A stretch of DNA of 64,000 bases. It comes from Neobacillus mesonae (GTDB lineage: Bacteria > Bacillota > Bacilli > Bacillales > Cytobacillaceae). The notes beneath the pieces are model-generated. The model saw nothing but the letters and a program-made list of their open reading frames with translations. It had not been told where the DNA came from and did not search any database. The DNA is taken from assembly GCF_001636315.1 (NCBI RefSeq), contig NZ_KV440949.1, positions 5,040,084-5,104,083 of the forward strand. Direction: 5' to 3'. This document shows, in pieces, positions 43,027 through 51,479 of this stretch. Positions within the stretch are counted from its first letter, which is position 1; each line of letters starts with the position of its first letter. A program made the position numbers and the translations under genes.

Positions 43027-44076
43027 ATGAAGAGCTGGCTAAAAAAATTAGGAGTTGGAATAATCATACCGGGTATGCTGCTGCTGAGTGCATGCAGTTC
43101 TGCTTCAACCAGCAGTAAAGCAGGCGGTGAAAAAGCCTCAGGCATTCAAGAAAGAACCATTAAGGCTGGAATCGGATTGAATGAAGACCATCCGGAAGGT
43201 CTTGGACTTAAAAGGTTCAGTGAAATAGTTGCTGAGAAAAGCGGAGGGAAGTTAAAAGTTAAGCCGTTTTACAGTGCGACTCTTGGAGATGACCAAAAAA
43301 TGACGGAGGCACTTCAGGGGGGTCTTCAAGAAATTACCATTCCATCTACATCTCCTTTAGTTGGAATGATTAAGGAATTTGGAATATTTGATTTCCCATT
43401 CCTATTTAATACTCCTGAAGAAGCAGATGCGGTCTTGGATGGACAGATCGGCCAAAAACTCCTTGATAAGCTGCCTGAACATGGATTAATTGGCCTAGGG
43501 TACTGGGAAAATGGTTTTCGTCAGCTAACAAATAGTAAACATCCTGTTGAAACAGCCAACGATTTCAAAGGGTTAAAAATCAGGACGATGCAAAATGAAG
43601 TTCATCTCGATGCATTTAAAAAATTGGGAGCAAATCCGACACCGATGGCATTTTCAGAAGTATTTACTGCTTTGGAAAGTAAAACGGTAGATGGCCAGGA
43701 AAACCCGCTTGCAACGATCAAGTCAAACAAATTTAACGAAGTCCAAGATTACTTAAGCTTGACAGGCCATGTATACACTCCGTTTGTCTTCCTGGTCAGC
43801 AAGAAATTCTGGGACGGACTCTCTGAAAAGGAACAAACGATTTTACAGGAAGCAGCTGTTGAAGCAGGTATTTATCAGCGCCAGCTAAGCCGTGAAGAAG
43901 ATGTAAAAGCTGTTGAAGAGCTAAAGGCTGCTGGAACAAAAGTAAACGAAGTTTCTGTTGAAGAAAAACAAAAAATGAAAGAGATTATTCAGCCAGTTAT
44001 TGATGATTACGCCAAAAAATTCGGTCAGGATCTCGTAAATGAAATGATGGCGGAAATTGAGAAAGTTCGTAAATAG
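43027..44076 (+). CDS. dctP: TRAP transporter solute-binding protein DctP (second)
   Basis: A 349-residue lipoprotein paralogous to the gene at 39067. The lipobox is LLSAC. Family segments are IGLNEDHPEGLGLKRFSEIV, FKGLKIRTMQNEVHLDAFKKLG with the ligand Arg, and FTALESKTVDGQENPLATI. The sequence has diverged well from the first, so the two may bind different acids and feed one DctQM. The gene follows the dehydrogenase gene after 27 bases with AAGGGGGAA as its RBS. Confidence 0.88.
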   Translation: MKSWLKKLGVGIIIPGMLLLSACSSASTSSKAGGEKASGIQERTIKAGIGLNEDHPEGLGLKRFSEIVAEKSGGKLKVKPFYSATLGDDQKMTEALQGGLQEITIPSTSPLVGMIKEFGIFDFPFLFNTPEEADAVLDGQIGQKLLDKLPEHGLIGLGYWENGFRQLTNSKHPVETANDFKGLKIRTMQNEVHLDAFKKLGANPTPMAFSEVFTALESKTVDGQENPLATIKSNKFNEVQDYLSLTGHVYTPFVFLVSKKFWDGLSEKEQTILQEAAVEAGIYQRQLSREEDVKAVEELKAAGTKVNEVSVEEKQKMKEIIQPVIDDYAKKFGQDLVNEMMAEIEKVRK

Positions 44077-44103
44077 GGAAGAGATTTTTGGGAGATGAGG
44101 TAA

Positions 44104-45354
44104 GTGAAGATTATTGAAGAGCTCCTGCATGACATTGAAATTCCACGAATGGTGAAGATAAGACAACATTTTCATGCACCGGAGATTGAAAATGTACCAC
44201 AGGCTGTACATGAAGCGATACATTCAGCCGGAGTCCTTAATAGAATTGGCGCAGGAGAAAGAGTAGCCATTGCAGTTGGCTCAAGGGGAGTAGCAATGCT
44301 CCCCCTCCTGGTAAGGGAAACCGTTAACGTTGTAAAAAGCGTGGGGGGCATTCCGTTTATTGTTCCGGCAATGGGGAGTCATGGCGGTGCCACGGCTCAA
44401 GGTCAAATGGATGTGCTAGAACAGCTGGGAGTAACAGAGACGGCAATTGGTGCGCCTATTCAAGCAACGATGGAAGTTGTCGAGATTGGCAAACTGCCTA
44501 ACAATCTTCCAATCTATATGGACAAATATGCTTTTGGAGCAGATAAAGTAATTGTTATAAATAGAATCAAGCCCCATACAGCTTTTCGCGGACCAGTGGA
44601 GAGTGGATTAATGAAAATGATTACGATCGGTCTCGGAAAACAAAAAGGGGCAGAGGCCGCCCATGCTTTTAGTTTTAAATATATGGCAGAGCATGTTATA
44701 GAAATGGCAAAAATAGCTATCGAACGAGTCCCGATTATTTTTGGCTTAGCTACTATGGAGAATGCTTACGAGCGACCGGCAAAAATAGTGGCCATACCAG
44801 CTGAAGAATTAATCCATCGTGAGCCGAAGTTATTAAAGGAAGCAAAAAGCCTCATGCCGAGAATTATGTTTGATCCCATTGATGTTCTTGTAGTAGATGA
44901 AATTGGCAAGGATATTTCGGGCGATGGAATGGATCCAAATATTACTGGTCGTTACGCAACACCATATGCTAGCGGAGGACCTGCAGTAGCAAGAATTGCG
45001 GTCTTGGGATTAACCAAGAAAACACATGGCAATGCAAATGGAATAGGAATGGCCGACATATCTACAAAAAAAGTAATGGAACAAACTATTTTGGAAAAAG
45101 GGTATGCTAATGCCTTAACCAGTACAGTTACCCAAGTTGTTAAGCTGCCAATGATTTTACACAATGAAAAACTGGCGGTAAAAGCAGCCATTAAAACGTG
45201 CAATGCCTTTGATTTGAGCAAAGTAAGATTGGTTCGAATTAAAAATACGTTGGAAATACAGGAAATCTGGGTCTCCGAAGCTATGCTGGAGGAAGCGAAA
45301 AGCTTAAAATCTATTGAAATATTAACCGAACCAGCCCTTATGGAATTATCGTAA
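44104..45354 (+). CDS. LarA-like (DUF2088) racemase/epimerase
   Basis: A 416-residue cytoplasmic protein from a GTG at 44104. The lactate-racemase-type motifs are GSHGGA (His93), NRIKPHTAFRGPVESGLMKM (Lys156, His158, Lys171) and a further His187, matching positions used by LarA for its nickel-pincer cofactor and catalysis. LarA relatives epimerise various 2-hydroxy acids, including sugar acids, so here C2 epimerisation of an aldonate before the IlvD-type dehydratase is a good hypothesis. The cofactor genes larB, larC and larE are not in the window. It is translationally close to the genes on each side. Confidence 0.7.
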   Translation: MKIIEELLHDIEIPRMVKIRQHFHAPEIENVPQAVHEAIHSAGVLNRIGAGERVAIAVGSRGVAMLPLLVRETVNVVKSVGGIPFIVPAMGSHGGATAQGQMDVLEQLGVTETAIGAPIQATMEVVEIGKLPNNLPIYMDKYAFGADKVIVINRIKPHTAFRGPVESGLMKMITIGLGKQKGAEAAHAFSFKYMAEHVIEMAKIAIERVPIIFGLATMENAYERPAKIVAIPAEELIHREPKLLKEAKSLMPRIMFDPIDVLVVDEIGKDISGDGMDPNITGRYATPYASGGPAVARIAVLGLTKKTHGNANGIGMADISTKKVMEQTILEKGYANALTSTVTQVVKLPMILHNEKLAVKAAIKTCNAFDLSKVRLVRIKNTLEIQEIWVSEAMLEEAKSLKSIEILTEPALMELS

Positions 45355-45388
45355 TAGAAAAATGGGAAAAATAGGAGGTTTTGAATCG

Positions 45389-47596
45389 ATGGTGAAATTC
45401 CCCAATATTGAGAACAAGGTAAATCCATATCGAGATAATGTTCAAGGTAAAGCAAATGAACCAATCTGTGTTGCTGGATTGTTGGACCGTTCCAAACAAA
45501 TCCTCCATAGCGAAATGAAAGGAGTACAGCCCGACTGGTCTTTAGAAGAGATATATGACCGCCTTCATCATAATGCACCAAGAATTGCGATAATTGGAGG
45601 GTCGCAGGATCATCCTGCCCATATTATGGACTTTCAAACAACTGCAAGAGCGGCCATTCGAATTTGGCAAAATGGCGGTGTTCCTTTTCAATTTGCAACC
45701 CCAGTCATGTGTGATGGTACGGCTCAGAGTAATCAAGGCATGAGTTATTCCCTGCAAAGCCGGAACGCTGTGGCGCAAATGGTTGTAAACCAAATCGAAG
45801 CTCATAGCTATCATGGTGCATTTGTTATTCAGGGATGTGATAAACAACCTTTAGGTGTTGTTAGTGCTCTTGCTCATTTGGATCGGATTCGCAGATATCG
45901 AAATGAGGCACCGTTTTTTGCTACATTTGCCCCTGCCCATGTACTAAAAGGTGGAACCATACCGGGAGACCTTTTCACTGAACTGGAAGAGGTTGCACTT
46001 TTGGCAGAAAGACAGGGAGTAGAGGACATTGCGTTTGATTTACGTGATGCCCTATCATATATTTTACAATGTTCTTCTAATACGGCATTTCAAGGTGTAC
46101 TTGAGAGAGCGAAAGATAGGGGAATTATTTCGGAGCAACAGCACGAATATTACGAAAAGAGATTAGCCGTTGCCACCTGCGACGGACATGGAGGAGTGTG
46201 TGCTTTTAACGGAACAGGTAACAGCTCCCGCCATTTAGTGGCTGGGATGGGTCTTGTGCATCCAGCAGTTGAACTGCTAACTGCCCCGCCAACACAGGAA
46301 GAAATTAATGAGGTAATTGATTCTTTTTCTGTTATGATTAATAACCCCGCGTTTGGCACTGCTAATATAATGGCTGCGAATATTAAAAATGCTATTAGAA
46401 TTCATAGCGCATCCGGGGGCTCCACAAATCTAATGATGCATATCGTTGCAGCCATGCTTTACGGAGGATATAAATTTGATTTATGGGAATACGATAAAAT
46501 TCACAACGAGGCACCAATCCCGGATTTGTTTAACTACAGCTTAACAGAAGACAGGGATATTTATACTCTTGCCATGCAATGCTGCAGCGGAAAAATTAAA
46601 GGGATGGAAACGTTATTCTATGAACTGTTGGAAAATGGGGTTCCGATGGTTATTGATGCACCTACTGTTACCGGGACAACCTGGAAGGAACGGCTCATTC
46701 ATAAACAAGGCTTGCCAGCTGCAGGAGTAGAGAATAATCCTATTATTCTTTCAAAACCAAGAAGGTCATTCAGCGGTGTAGACGTGTTAAAAGGAAATTT
46801 TTTCGAAAGTGCAGTTGTAAAGATCAGCGGAATGACGACACCTCAATTAGACAACTTTGATCAAAAAGCATCATTTATCCTCTTTTACGATGATGAACAC
46901 AGTGCCAATGAAGGTCTTTTAGAAGAAGACCTATTAGATAAATTAAAACATAATCGCAGCTTTAACTTACAAACAATGCAGGCGATGTTAAAGCATAACG
47001 CTCCTGAACTGTTTGATGAAGGAAGCGATTTGGATTATGATCAGCTATTTGATTTTATGGCGGATAAGGGTGCTTTAAAAATTTCCGTGATTGTCTCTGG
47101 GCAGGGACCTGAAGCATTTGGAATGCCGGAAATGTTTACGCCGATGCAGCACATAAATGCCAACCGTAAATTGAAGAGATTGGCAACGCTAATAAGTGAT
47201 GGGCGTTATTCCGGGGTTACTTATGGCGCCGCAATCGGACACATGACACCCGAAGCAAAGAATGGAGGCGGTATTCTTTATCTGAAAACAGGGGATGTGC
47301 TGTATTTGAGACTTCGTAACAAACGCATTGACTTTTTGTCTGAAGAGGAATTTCAAAAAGGGAACCTTTCTTTTCAATTCGACGAGATTAAAAACGTTAG
47401 AAAAGAACTTGGTGAAAAGAGGCTGCAATCCATTCGGAAGCGCCAGCGGCGTGTTGCCCCAAGCAACCGGTTGTCAGGACATACTGATGCGGCAAATGGT
47501 GTAGTTCCGCTTCCAGTGGCGGAGGAAGCCGAATATGACTATAAAGTAAATTCAGCTGACCTATCAAGCACCAAACTTCAGGATATACAAAATTAG
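45389..47596 (+). CDS. IlvD/Edd-family dehydratase, long form
   Basis: A 735-residue member of the dihydroxy-acid/phosphogluconate dehydratase family. Iron-sulfur motifs are VMCDGTAQSNQGMSYSL (Cys108), VIQGCDKQPLGV (Cys150) and the CDGHGGVCAFNGTG region; the C-terminal half has LISDGRYSGVTYGAAIGHM. DHAD and Edd have about 560-610 residues, and the YjhG/YagF sugar-acid group about 655, so this is longer still. It should dehydrate an aldonate to a 2-keto-3-deoxy acid. ATG 45389 was chosen because AGGAGG lies ten bases upstream. The known sugar-acid group includes xylonate and galactonate dehydratases. Confidence 0.82.
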   Translation: MVKFPNIENKVNPYRDNVQGKANEPICVAGLLDRSKQILHSEMKGVQPDWSLEEIYDRLHHNAPRIAIIGGSQDHPAHIMDFQTTARAAIRIWQNGGVPFQFATPVMCDGTAQSNQGMSYSLQSRNAVAQMVVNQIEAHSYHGAFVIQGCDKQPLGVVSALAHLDRIRRYRNEAPFFATFAPAHVLKGGTIPGDLFTELEEVALLAERQGVEDIAFDLRDALSYILQCSSNTAFQGVLERAKDRGIISEQQHEYYEKRLAVATCDGHGGVCAFNGTGNSSRHLVAGMGLVHPAVELLTAPPTQEEINEVIDSFSVMINNPAFGTANIMAANIKNAIRIHSASGGSTNLMMHIVAAMLYGGYKFDLWEYDKIHNEAPIPDLFNYSLTEDRDIYTLAMQCCSGKIKGMETLFYELLENGVPMVIDAPTVTGTTWKERLIHKQGLPAAGVENNPIILSKPRRSFSGVDVLKGNFFESAVVKISGMTTPQLDNFDQKASFILFYDDEHSANEGLLEEDLLDKLKHNRSFNLQTMQAMLKHNAPELFDEGSDLDYDQLFDFMADKGALKISVIVSGQGPEAFGMPEMFTPMQHINANRKLKRLATLISDGRYSGVTYGAAIGHMTPEAKNGGGILYLKTGDVLYLRLRNKRIDFLSEEEFQKGNLSFQFDEIKNVRKELGEKRLQSIRKRQRRVAPSNRLSGHTDAANGVVPLPVAEEAEYDYKVNSADLSSTKLQDIQN

Positions 47597-47728
47597 GTAG
47601 GAGTGATGGTCAATGGCTGCTATCGAAATGCGGAAGTGCCCCATTTAATCCCTTGGAAAACACATATTACTATTCCTATCAGTATGGTAAAATATATCAT
47701 ACAAAAATTGATTGGAAGGGCGAGGAAC

Positions 47729-48502
47729 ATGTTAATTATTCAATCAGTAGACCGTGCACTCCGTATTCTGGATTTATTTGATGAATTCGAACAGGAAATA
47801 AAAATAACTGATATTAGCGAGAAAATGCAGCTTCACAAAAGTACGGTTCATTCATTATTACAAACACTTAAGCATAGAGGATATATCGAACAAAATCCTG
47901 AAAATGGTAAATACAGACTTGGAATGAAATTATTCGAACGCGGTAATCTTGTCATACGAAGACTGGATCTTCGTACTGTATCTAAAAAGTATTTAATTGA
48001 ATTATCCGTAAAGTCAGGAAACACGGTTCATCTTGTGATTTTAGATGGTAAAGAAGGAATTTATATTGATAAGGTGGAGGGGACTTCTGCCACAATTCTA
48101 TATTCTCGGATTGGAAGAAGAATTCCAGTTCATTGCAGTGCAGTAGGAAAGGCACTTATGGCAAATAAAAGTAGTAAGGAACTTCAAGAAGTCCTTAAAG
48201 ATTATGACTATGTCCAGCAAACACCTAATACGATAACAGATGAAAAGCTGTTTTTGACAGAGCTTGAAAAAGTAAAAGAAAATGGCTACGCAATTGATAA
48301 AGAAGAAAATGAACCGGGCATTACCTGCATTGCTGTCCCAATCTGGGACCACACGGGTACTGTCATAGCAGCCATGAGCATGTCCCAGCATTCAGCAAGT
48401 TTAGATCAAGAAAAAATTCAAAGGACAGTTGAAATGCTTAAAGATGCTTCGGTAAAAATATCGAGAGAATTAGGATATAATATGCATTTACCTATAAAGT
48501 AG
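47729..48502 (+). CDS. IclR-family transcriptional regulator (second)
   Basis: A 257-residue regulator with the IclR winged helix (VDRALRILDLFDEFEQEIKI, then MQLHKSTVHSLLQTLKHRGY) and effector domain (HLVILDGKEGIYIDKVEG, RRIPVHCSAVGKALMAN, NEPGITCIAVPIWD). The ATG at 47729 has GGAAGGGCGAGGA upstream; a longer reading from 47603 overlaps the promoter-like region. The 17-base palindromes at 38898, 38958 and 48555 flank the genes around it, so it is the best candidate to bind them. It belongs to a different subgroup from the first IclR. Confidence 0.88.
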   Translation: MLIIQSVDRALRILDLFDEFEQEIKITDISEKMQLHKSTVHSLLQTLKHRGYIEQNPENGKYRLGMKLFERGNLVIRRLDLRTVSKKYLIELSVKSGNTVHLVILDGKEGIYIDKVEGTSATILYSRIGRRIPVHCSAVGKALMANKSSKELQEVLKDYDYVQQTPNTITDEKLFLTELEKVKENGYAIDKEENEPGITCIAVPIWDHTGTVIAAMSMSQHSASLDQEKIQRTVEMLKDASVKISRELGYNMHLPIK

Positions 48503-48554
48503 CGGCTATATTAAACGAGCACGTCTCAATTTTTTGTTTAAATAATAAAACAGA

Positions 48555-48571
48555 GTTTTATCATATAAAAC
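48555..48571. promoter_or_regulatory. Palindromic IclR-type operator, copy 3
   Basis: GTTTTATCATATAAAAC, matching the two sites before the TRAP operon in 15 to 16 of 17 positions. It lies directly before the RBS GGAGGGG of the second FAH gene. Confidence 0.75.
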
Positions 48572-48584
48572 TGGAGGGGTTAAT

Positions 48585-49481
48585 ATGAGAATTATTCGTT
48601 ATTTAAATAAGAATTCATCTTCCGTACTCGGTGCAGTCACCGATCAAGGGGAAATTTATCCATTACCTTATTCAGGCTTCATGGAACTTGTGAATCAAGC
48701 GGACTTAGTTGGGGTTACAGCACTTAAACTGATTGAGAGCTTAATAGCGGTTATGGAACCTCTTGAGGAAAAGATTGATGAACTGGAGCTTCTTGTTCCA
48801 ATTGTTGCTCCCGAGGTATGGGCTTCAGGTGTTACCTATGAAAAAAGCAGGGATGCTAGAAACTATGAAACTTCGAGTGAAATATTAGATAACGGAACAT
48901 GCTATGACAAGGTATACGATGCCGAAAGACCGGAACTCTTTTTCAAGTCAACTGCTGCCAGAACCATCGGCCCGAATGCACCTGTATATTTAAGAAGCGA
49001 TTCTACTTGGCAAATTCCTGAACCGGAGGTGGGTCTTGTCATTTCAAAGACCGGACGGATTGTTGGATATACTATTGGGAATGACATGAGCTGCCGGGAT
49101 ATCGAGGGAGATAACCCTCTTTACCTTCCACAAGCGAAAATTTGGAGAAATTCTTGTGTCATTGGTCCTGCTATTCGCCTCGCCGAAACGGTTGAAGATC
49201 CCTATAATTTTCAACTTATCTGTCGTATTTTTAGGGCTGATCAGCTTGTGGTTGAAGGAACTGCTAATACTTCTCAGTTAAAAAGGAGATTTGAAGAATT
49301 AGTTTCTTTCCTGATTAGAGACAATGAAGTATTTGATGGTACCGTACTCCTAACGGGTACTTCGATTGTACCTCCAAATGAGTTTACGCTTAAAGAGAAT
49401 GACCAAATAGAAATTGAGATTTCCTCAATCGGTAAATTGTCCAATCCGGTAAAGTTGCAGCATAGCAAAGAGGTCATGTAA
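48585..49481 (+). CDS. FAH-family 2-keto-3-deoxy-aldonate dehydratase-like (second)
   Basis: A 298-residue FAH-fold enzyme. It contains VWASGVTYEKSRDAR, PELFFKSTAARTIGP, PEPEVGLVISKTG with the acidic metal ligand, and GYTIGNDMSCRDIEGDN. These resemble XylX-type 2-keto-3-deoxy-D-xylonate dehydratases of the Weimberg pathway more than hydrolases. It would turn a keto-deoxy pentonate into 2-oxoglutarate semialdehyde for the dehydrogenase at 31250. The palindromic operator copy 3 lies directly upstream. Function is inferred from family and context. Confidence 0.75.
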   Translation: MRIIRYLNKNSSSVLGAVTDQGEIYPLPYSGFMELVNQADLVGVTALKLIESLIAVMEPLEEKIDELELLVPIVAPEVWASGVTYEKSRDARNYETSSEILDNGTCYDKVYDAERPELFFKSTAARTIGPNAPVYLRSDSTWQIPEPEVGLVISKTGRIVGYTIGNDMSCRDIEGDNPLYLPQAKIWRNSCVIGPAIRLAETVEDPYNFQLICRIFRADQLVVEGTANTSQLKRRFEELVSFLIRDNEVFDGTVLLTGTSIVPPNEFTLKENDQIEIEISSIGKLSNPVKLQHSKEVM

Positions 49482-49552
49482 CCAGAATTAGATTCCTGTG
49501 CCAATATATAAAATGGTTTTTCAAAAACATTTTTTAAAAGGGTGATGTTGAA

Positions 49553-50482
49553 GTGAAACCGGAGAAGGTCAGTTTTCACGGGATAATCCCGCCAGTGGTA
49601 ACTTTATTTAATAATGATGGAGATTTCAACTGGGAAGCGAATAAACAGCTCACAGATTTCCTGATTACAAAGGGAGTTCATGGCATTTTATATATGGGAA
49701 GTACTGGAGAATTTTCTTCCTTAACCATTGAGCAGAGAAAGAGATTTGTAGAAAAAATGGTTGCTTATGTTAATCATCGAGTCCCTGTGTTAATCGGTAC
49801 TGGGACTACTTCTCTGACAGACACAATCGATTTATCAAAGCATGCACAGGAATCAGGGGCAGACGGGGTACTCGTTGTTTCTCCGTACTATTGGAAATTT
49901 AATGAAGTGCAGCTTTTTGACTATTATACCGCAGTTGCTAAAAGCATTGAAATATCTGTCATGATTTATAATATTCCTATGCTTACAGGTCAAAGTCTTT
50001 CTCCGAAATTAGTAGCCAAACTTGCACAAAACTGTGAGAATATCATTGGAATTAAAGATACGATTGAAAACTTAGGACATATTAGACAGCTCATTTCAGA
50101 GACGAAAGAAATAAGGGAAGACTTTGCCGTATTTGCAGCATTTGATGATTTGCTCTTTCCTTCCCTGCAAATTGGCGCAGCAGGTGCAATTAACGGCACA
50201 GCTGTATTTGCTCCAGAATTTTCTGTTCAACTATACAGTTCATTTAAAACAGGAGACTTTAAAGGTGCACTCAGCTTACATCAAAAGATTTCATCCCTCA
50301 TGTCCATCTATGAATTCAGCCAGCCGCTCTACCTAGCAATAAAAGAAATCGTCAATAAATCCATACTAGGATACAAAACAGCCAACCTACCACCTACAGC
50401 TACACTAGACCATGAATTAAACATAAAACTAGAAGAATATATAAGAAAGCATGGTGACGGTTTTCCTGTTTCAATCATCTAA
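49553..50482 (+). CDS. DapA/NAL-superfamily lyase or dehydratase
   Basis: A 309-residue TIM-barrel protein of the dihydrodipicolinate synthase family from a GTG at 49553. Schiff-base Lys is in IIGIKDTIENLGH, the catalytic Tyr in VMIYNIPMLTG, and the GSTGEFSSL substrate loop is present. In sugar-acid clusters the family provides 2-keto-3-deoxygluconate aldolase, 5-keto-4-deoxyglucarate dehydratase, or 2-keto-3-deoxy-L-arabinonate dehydratase; each would fit here. It is the last gene of the island before a terminator. True DapA is unlikely. Confidence 0.85.
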   Translation: MKPEKVSFHGIIPPVVTLFNNDGDFNWEANKQLTDFLITKGVHGILYMGSTGEFSSLTIEQRKRFVEKMVAYVNHRVPVLIGTGTTSLTDTIDLSKHAQESGADGVLVVSPYYWKFNEVQLFDYYTAVAKSIEISVMIYNIPMLTGQSLSPKLVAKLAQNCENIIGIKDTIENLGHIRQLISETKEIREDFAVFAAFDDLLFPSLQIGAAGAINGTAVFAPEFSVQLYSSFKTGDFKGALSLHQKISSLMSIYEFSQPLYLAIKEIVNKSILGYKTANLPPTATLDHELNIKLEEYIRKHGDGFPVSII

Positions 50483-50493
50483 AAAACAAATAG

Positions 50494-50520
50494 AAAAACA
50501 GCCGAGAAATGGCTGTTTTT
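50494..50520. terminator. Bidirectional terminator closing the island
   Basis: AAAAACAGCC pairs with GGCTGTTTTT around seven bases. It separates the DapA-like gene from the convergent lipoprotein gene. Confidence 0.9.
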
Positions 50521-51225
50521 CTAATTATTTTTATAATAGACATCAAAGTATAACTCTTTTTTGGATGCAACATATTCCGTCGTCAGTTCTAGGTCGCTTG
50601 ACTCATATGAAAAGTTGATTTGCTCTACTGGTTTTCCGTAACCAAGCTGAGTAAGGATATCAGTGAGTACATCTTCTGTAACGTTTCGGTCAATATACAT
50701 GAGAAGTACAGCGGCTGATTTATATAATTTATCGTAGTCCGCATTACTTGATATTACGGAAACAATGGAAAATACCTTCACTTTTTTCGTTTCTTTCACT
50801 ACCACCATACCCAAGCCATTTCCGTTTGATAATGTGATGGAGAAGGTTGCGTAGTCAGCATCCTCGGTGTACAGCTTTGCTTTCTCCATGGAAATCCCAT
50901 GCTTATTTCCTACTAAATTATTATATTCCTCCATTAACCCGTAAATACCGTATATTTCAGCAGGGTCAGATGATTCTTGGGCAGGTGGTGGTGTAGATGG
51001 TGTAGATGGCGTTGACGGCGGCGGAGCTGGTAATGGCGAAGCCGGTGTCCCTTGGTCTGATGGAGTATTATTTGATTGGTCACTTGGGTTTGTGGCAGGT
51101 GCGGTTGTTTGATTATTAGATGTATCCTTTTCGGATTCTTTCTTTGCTGATGACCCGAAAAGCTGACAGCCGCTCAAAACGAACAGCATAGCAACAAATA
51201 AAAAAACGGAAATAACTTTCTTCAG
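50521..51225 (-). CDS. Lipoprotein with an apparent CTG start
   Basis: The frame from CTG at 51223-51225 gives 234 residues and a full lipoprotein signal peptide (LKKVISVFLFVAMLFVLSGC). AAAGGAG lies nine bases upstream, and a stop codon just before it excludes any earlier start. The only other start, ATG 51189, would leave just seven residues before the lipobox Cys. After the Cys comes a Ser/Thr/Pro-rich linker with PSTPSTPSTPPP-like repeats, then a domain of about 130 residues with no recognised family. It should be anchored outside the cell. Function unknown. Confidence 0.7.
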   Translation of the reverse strand: MKKVISVFLFVAMLFVLSGCQLFGSSAKKESEKDTSNNQTTAPATNPSDQSNNTPSDQGTPASPLPAPPPSTPSTPSTPPPAQESSDPAEIYGIYGLMEEYNNLVGNKHGISMEKAKLYTEDADYATFSITLSNGNGLGMVVVKETKKVKVFSIVSVISSNADYDKLYKSAAVLLMYIDRNVTEDVLTDILTQLGYGKPVEQINFSYESSDLELTTEYVASKKELYFDVYYKNN

Positions 51226-51302
51226 ATCTATCCACTCCTTTCATATCTTGATATCTTATGAAGGAACAAGTAATTATGACTCCAATAAATTTTATTATCT
51301 AA

Positions 51303-51358
51303 AGTGATGCACGGGGACGGTTCACTTGCCTCATGAAGCAAGTGAACCGTCCCTGTGT
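51303..51358. repeat. GACGGTTC palindromic element
   Basis: ACGGGGACGGTTCACTTGC pairs with GCAAGTGAACCGTCCCTGT around a short CTCATGAA loop. The first 21 bases (TGATGCACGGGGACGGTTCA and C) recur at 54707. No gene lies in 51226-51479 apart from this element. Confidence 0.8.
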
Positions 51359-51479
51359 CTCGACAATTTTGTGCTTCACCAGCAACCCGGTATTTTGGCA
51401 TTGGATTAAAAATTAGTAAATGTGTTAAAATTTAGTGAGACAAGTCGCAGTTTGTTGATAATTAAAAGGAGATGTTGTC

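Noticed and set aside
44952..45581. 209-residue minus-strand frame
   Set aside because: It overlaps the end of the LarA-like gene and start of the IlvD/Edd gene on the other strand and has no domain features.
47603..47728. N-terminal extension of the second IclR regulator
   Set aside because: The IclR fold begins at 47729 with a good RBS; the upstream codons have no similarity to the family and overlap a promoter-like stretch.
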